Assembly: GCA_041584015.1 (NCBI GenBank)
Contig: JBFHES010000092.1
Span: 1-15,329, forward strand
From: JBFHES01 sp041584015
GTDB lineage: Bacteria; Bacteroidota; Bacteroidia; Bacteroidales; M50B96
Reading direction: 5' to 3'
Length of the DNA stretch: 15,329 nucleotides
Positions 14,547 to 15,329 of this stretch are shown here, piece by piece. The notes beneath the pieces were generated by a model. It saw only the letters and a list, made by a program, of their open reading frames with translations, did no database searches and was not told the origin of the DNA. Within the stretch, counting starts at the first letter, position 1, and each line of letters begins with the position of its first letter. The position numbers and the translations under genes were made by a program.

Positions 14547-15329
14547 ATGAATGTATTCAGAATAGGCGATAAAGTAAGATTTCTAAACGAAATAGGTGGC
14601 GGCGTTGTAACCAAAATCATCAATAATGATTTGGTGATGATTAAAAATCAGGATGACTGGGAAACCCCTGTTATGATTAATGAATTGATACCTGATGTGT
14701 CGGTAAGTTACTCGAAAGATGATATGGAAAATCGTCGTGCTAAAACACAGGAGTTCCGTCCGGAAGATATTTTCCCAGAAGAAGAGGAAGAAATTGAAGA
14801 AGAGGAAGAGGAACACATTTTCGTAGAGCCGGATGTGAGTGAAATGAAAGAGCTTTCATCAGACCTTAGTTTTGCATTAGTTCCTGACGCAGAAGGAAAC
14901 TTGGCAACCAGTAACCTTGAGGCATATTTAATTAATGAGTCGGGTTATCAGATATTTTACAATTACATGATTAAGTATAAAGGCAGATGGCTTGGACGCG
15001 ATTCAGGAACACTTGATCCTGAGACCAAGATCTTTCTGGAAACTTACCAAAGAGATGATTTAAATGAATTTGCAGCAGTCAAGCTTCAGATCATATTTTA
15101 TCAGGAAGGAGCCTATTATCCGGTTGATCCGATTAATCGTATTATTAAACTAAACATGACCAGGTTCTACAAAGAAACTTCCTTTGTGAAAAATGATTAC
15201 TTTGATGAAAATGCAATAATCTACCAGATTAAGGAAAAGGAATCTGAGAATATTGAGATCAAGGAAGAAGAGTTGCGTAAAGCCTTTTCTCAAAAGCCTG
15301 AAGCAAAAAAACCAGCACCTGTTAAGGTA
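14547..15329 (+). CDS. DUF2027/Smr-domain type protein, 3' part missing
   Basis: The first 261 codons of a Bacteroidota protein of the DUF2027 type; the frame is open at the right edge. Residues 1-50 look like a small beta-barrel (FRIGDKVRFLNEIGGGVVTKI...MIKNQDDWETPVMINELI). An acidic linker follows with 11 Glu in 12 positions (78-89). The DUF2027-like domain is at about 100-230 (SFALVPDAEGNLATSNLEAYLIN...). A Lys/Pro/Ala-rich stretch begins near 250. In this family a C-terminal Smr domain usually follows, which would lie outside the window. Smr domains are known from MutS2 as nucleases and ribosome-collision factors, but the role of this family is unknown. It is divergent from queA. Confidence 0.85.
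   Translation, partial: MNVFRIGDKVRFLNEIGGGVVTKIINNDLVMIKNQDDWETPVMINELIPDVSVSYSKDDMENRRAKTQEFRPEDIFPEEEEEIEEEEEEHIFVEPDVSEMKELSSDLSFALVPDAEGNLATSNLEAYLINESGYQIFYNYMIKYKGRWLGRDSGTLDPETKIFLETYQRDDLNEFAAVKLQIIFYQEGAYYPVDPINRIIKLNMTRFYKETSFVKNDYFDENAIIYQIKEKESENIEIKEEELRKAFSQKPEAKKPAPVKV

Noticed and set aside
14583..14816. Minus-strand open frame rich in Phe and Leu opposite the DUF2027 gene
   Set aside because: It is the antisense of the Glu-rich linker; GAA/GAG runs read backwards give TTC/CTC codons.
1..15329. CRISPR arrays, insertion sequences, tRNA or rRNA genes, riboswitches
   Set aside because: No regularly spaced repeats, transposase motifs, terminal inverted repeats or structured RNA signatures were seen while reading both strands. 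I had no covariance-model search, so a divergent small RNA could be missed.

Overview
The window looks like chromosomal DNA of a Bacteroidota bacterium, probably from the Marinilabiliales/Prolixibacteraceae side of the phylum. This rests on low GC, starts without Shine-Dalgarno sequences, several exact matches to the Bacteroidota promoter element TAnnTTTG, a QueA of the longer Bacteroidetes size, and a DUF2027-type protein. The genus is not determinable from what I can see. Assignments come from reading motifs in the translations; no database search was run.

Left part (1-3152, minus strand): a surface-polysaccharide export and initiation module. In transcription order it has a free-standing response-regulator receiver, then a membrane phosphoglycosyl transferase that starts glycan assembly and carries a degenerate receiver domain and a four-cysteine insertion. 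After a 163-base gap with a hairpin come a short TolC-type outer-membrane protein and, overlapping it by ATGA, a Wzz/GumC-type chain-length protein that runs off the left edge.

Middle part (3279-11329, plus strand): a nucleotide-sugar supply cluster transcribed divergently from the first module. It contains UDP-glucose dehydrogenase, UDP-glucuronate decarboxylase (giving UDP-xylose), and rmlA, rmlC and rmlD for dTDP-L-rhamnose, with no rmlB. A phosphohexomutase, which could supply glucose-1-phosphate to both routes, follows. Trailing genes are a small six-cysteine protein, a YjbQ-family protein and an exported glutathione peroxidase-like protein. Strong hairpin terminators lie after ugd and after the peroxidase.

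Right part (11392-15329): housekeeping genes. On the minus strand are a DUF3788 protein, a GNAT acetyltransferase, a DJ-1/PfpI protein and queA (tRNA queuosine synthesis). Divergent from queA is a DUF2027/Smr-type protein cut off by the right edge.

The two polysaccharide modules fit together functionally: the middle cluster makes activated xylose, glucuronate and rhamnose, and the left module starts, sizes and exports a polymer. The least ordinary part is the initiating transferase fused to a pseudo-receiver and placed beside a separate receiver. This suggests, but does not show, signal control of glycan initiation. No mobile elements, CRISPR arrays, tRNA or rRNA genes were recognised, and no gene-free stretch exceeds 300 bases.
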